In this document: positions 6,511 through 7,501 of the stretch, piece after piece
Layout of the letters: each line of letters opens with the position of its first letter
Position numbering within the stretch: position 1 is the stretch's first letter
NCBI RefSeq assembly: GCF_029255145.1
Contig: NZ_JAPUVQ010000134.1
Location: 1-7,501 of the forward strand
Source: Accumulibacter sp003538495
GTDB taxonomy: Bacteria > Pseudomonadota > Gammaproteobacteria > Burkholderiales > Rhodocyclaceae
Length of the DNA stretch: 7,501 nt
Reading direction: 5' to 3'
Notes under the pieces: model-generated
Database searches by the model: none
Seen by the model: only the letters and a program-made list of their open reading frames with translations
Told to the model about the DNA's origin: nothing
Made by a program: the position numbers and the translations under genes

Positions 6511-6582
6511 CTAAGAAGTTGTCCGAATCCCGCCCCGCTTGGTGCCTGTGCTCATCCGCCCGGGCACCCCAATCACATCCAT
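6511..6582 (-). CDS. Tiny ORF after the holin-like gene, possibly a remnant
   Basis: Twenty-three codons from ATG at 6582 to TAG, starting MDVIGVPGRMSTGTKRGG. GGAG lies 5 nt upstream of the start, and the ORF begins 16 nt after the holin-like stop, the position where an endolysin or spanin gene would be expected. The product has no recognisable motif and is not hydrophobic. It may be a short real gene, the truncated 5' end of a lysis gene lost when the cargo was acquired, or chance. Confidence 0.22.
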   Translation of the reverse strand: MDVIGVPGRMSTGTKRGGIRTTS

Positions 6583-6598
6583 GAAATCTCCCACCTGA

Positions 6599-6970
6599 TC
6601 ACAGCACATCCTTCACTTCCTTGGCGACCTCATCGATCCCGGCATCGCGGTTTTTCTCGATGAAGTTGAAGACCCAGCGCACGATCGCCCAGCCCGGCAG
6701 GCCGCAGCCGAAGATCAAGCCGCCCAGCGCCACGAGCCCATTCGCCGAATCTACCCACTCCTGCAACCGGAAGTACTCGACGGCCATCGCCCCGCCGCCG
6801 ATCCCGGTGACTACGGTACTGATCAATCCCACCGCCCACTCGCGCATCGAGCGCGGCGGCGTCATCAGCATCACGACGATGGCCGAAAGCAGTGCCCCGC
6901 CCGCCGCCGCGCCTCCGGCGGCCTTGAACGCCGCAGCCCCGGCGACGCCACTACTGGTTGGTTCTGGCAC
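6599..6970 (-). CDS. Putative phage holin-like small membrane protein
   Basis: A 123-residue protein starting at GTG 6970, chosen because GGGGAG lies 5 nt upstream; an in-frame TTG at 6988 would add six residues but falls in the terminator tail. It has a Gly/Ala-rich N-terminus and three hydrophobic segments at about 20-37, 47-66 and 79-101. The charged C-terminal tail (EKNRDAGIDEVAKEVKD) is about 20 residues. Three helices, small size and a charged tail match class I-type holins, which form lesions in the inner membrane late in infection and release or trigger endolysin. The position directly downstream of a tail gene supports a lysis role. No endolysin follows in the window. Another small phage membrane protein remains possible, since holins are poorly conserved in sequence. 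Confidence 0.72.
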   Translation of the reverse strand: MPEPTSSGVAGAAAFKAAGGAAAGGALLSAIVVMLMTPPRSMREWAVGLISTVVTGIGGGAMAVEYFRLQEWVDSANGLVALGGLIFGCGLPGWAIVRWVFNFIEKNRDAGIDEVAKEVKDVL

Positions 6971-6986
6971 GATGACTCCCCAATGC

Positions 6987-7019
6987 AAAAAAGCCGCCGA
7001 AGGCGTGTGCCTTTGGCGG
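6987..7019 (-). terminator. Intrinsic terminator between tail gene and holin-like gene
   Basis: An 11-bp stem (6994-7004 with 7009-7019, one G-T position) closes the 4-nt loop GTGT. On the minus strand it is followed by six U (6992-6987). It lies downstream of the tail gene stop at 7091. It abuts the holin-like ribosome binding site, so it would stop most tail-operon transcription before the holin-like gene unless read through. Confidence 0.85.
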
Positions 7020-7090
7020 TCGGGTGATGAAACGGGTTGTATTCAAGACGGCGCATCGCGCATGGCCGATGTCGACCTGCGCAACGAAGA

Positions 7091-7501
7091 TCACGTATCC
7101 GGCGTCACTCGAACGACATTGGACCCATCGGCCAGCAGCAGCGCCCGTTTCCCCTGCGCCACCACCACACCGCTTCCGGCTGCCGTCTTGAACGTCGTGG
7201 AGAACGCCCCGCTGTTGTTGCAGAACACGACCGCCTGCCAACTGTTCGGCGCGATGACGTTCCGGTTCGCGGTCAGTGCGCCGGTCGTCGTCAGGTACGA
7301 ACAGCGCGCCTTGTCCGCATTGGCCGGCGCGGTAAGATCCACGTCGGCCCCGGTTACCGCGACGCTGCCATTGCTCGGCAGGTAGGCCGGCGCCACCCAG
7401 GCCCGGTTGTCGGTGTAACTGGTCACTGACGACGCTCCGGTGACGACGGTGTAAAGCGGAATCGACCCGCCAGTGAAGCCCACAGTATTCTTCGATACCA
7501 C
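7091..7501 (-). CDS. Phage tail or structural protein, C-terminal part (5' end outside window)
   Basis: The frame is open to the window edge, so only the last 136 or so residues are visible and the true start lies to the right. The sequence is rich in Thr, Ser, Val, Gly and Asn with repeated short strand patterns, as in beta-structured tail proteins. The stretch TGALTANRNVIAPNSWQAVVFCNN, followed by a TTFKTAAGSGVVVAQGKRALLLADGSNVVRV segment, resembles a C-terminal domain commonly found on phage tail or particle proteins, where it would contribute to the virion surface or to host contact. It is the main evidence that this is phage-derived DNA. A terminator follows 72 bp after its stop. The exact structural role cannot be told from this fragment. 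Confidence 0.78.
   Translation of the reverse strand: MVSKNTVGFTGGSIPLYTVVTGASSVTSYTDNRAWVAPAYLPSNGSVAVTGADVDLTAPANADKARCSYLTTTGALTANRNVIAPNSWQAVVFCNNSGAFSTTFKTAAGSGVVVAQGKRALLLADGSNVVRVTPDT

Noticed and set aside
6521..6538. GTCCGAATCCCGCC, resembling a tRNA T-arm and hence a possible attachment site
   Set aside because: The flanking bases cannot form a T-stem, and no tRNA 3' end or duplicated core was found.
6951..7241. Minus-strand frames across the tail-holin gap (6951-7241 and 6871-7056)
   Set aside because: They translate through the terminator stem and overlap the tail or holin-like genes, and neither has a ribosome binding site.
1..7501. CRISPR arrays, insertion sequence ends and complete tRNA or rRNA genes
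   Set aside because: No spaced direct repeats, transposase motifs or cloverleaf sequences were seen on either strand.

Overview
The window looks like the late end of a prophage, or a phage-derived island, in a GC-rich proteobacterium. Phage genes are at the right and non-phage cargo genes fill the middle and left. Host assignment is weak: codon use, strong GGAGG-type ribosome binding sites and the tail and holin sequences would fit a Xanthomonadaceae- or Pseudomonas-like gammaproteobacterium or a betaproteobacterium, but nothing here settles it.

Right part (about 6490-7501, all minus strand): the C-terminal part of a beta-rich phage tail or structural protein, cut by the window edge, then an intrinsic terminator (6987-7019), then a three-transmembrane holin-like protein (6599-6970). 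A 23-codon ORF with a good ribosome binding site follows. No endolysin or spanin is seen, so the usual lysis cassette does not continue here.

Middle (3380-6490): one very large minus-strand gene for a 962-residue patatin-like phospholipase. It has its own plausible promoter (6458-6487) and a leader of about 180 nt carrying a perfect 10-bp hairpin. Its catalytic serine and aspartate lie 725 residues apart, on either side of about a dozen membrane helices. An apparently gene-free stretch of about 860 bp follows (2519-3379).

Left part (1-2518): a compact Type II restriction-modification cassette. A 73-residue ribbon-helix-helix regulator and a beta-class DNA methyltransferase form a minus-strand operon with an 8-nt overlap. 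The putative endonuclease converges on the methyltransferase from the plus strand and overlaps it tail to tail by 15 bp. A near-palindromic 21-bp operator candidate overlaps the regulator promoter, which appears to drive a leaderless mRNA. An intrinsic terminator with an eight-U tail on the minus strand lies at the far left.

Interpretation (inference): a prophage cargo segment carrying two independent units. The restriction-modification system is a known type of DNA-based defence. The membrane patatin is a candidate membrane-damaging effector whose biological role I cannot establish from sequence.
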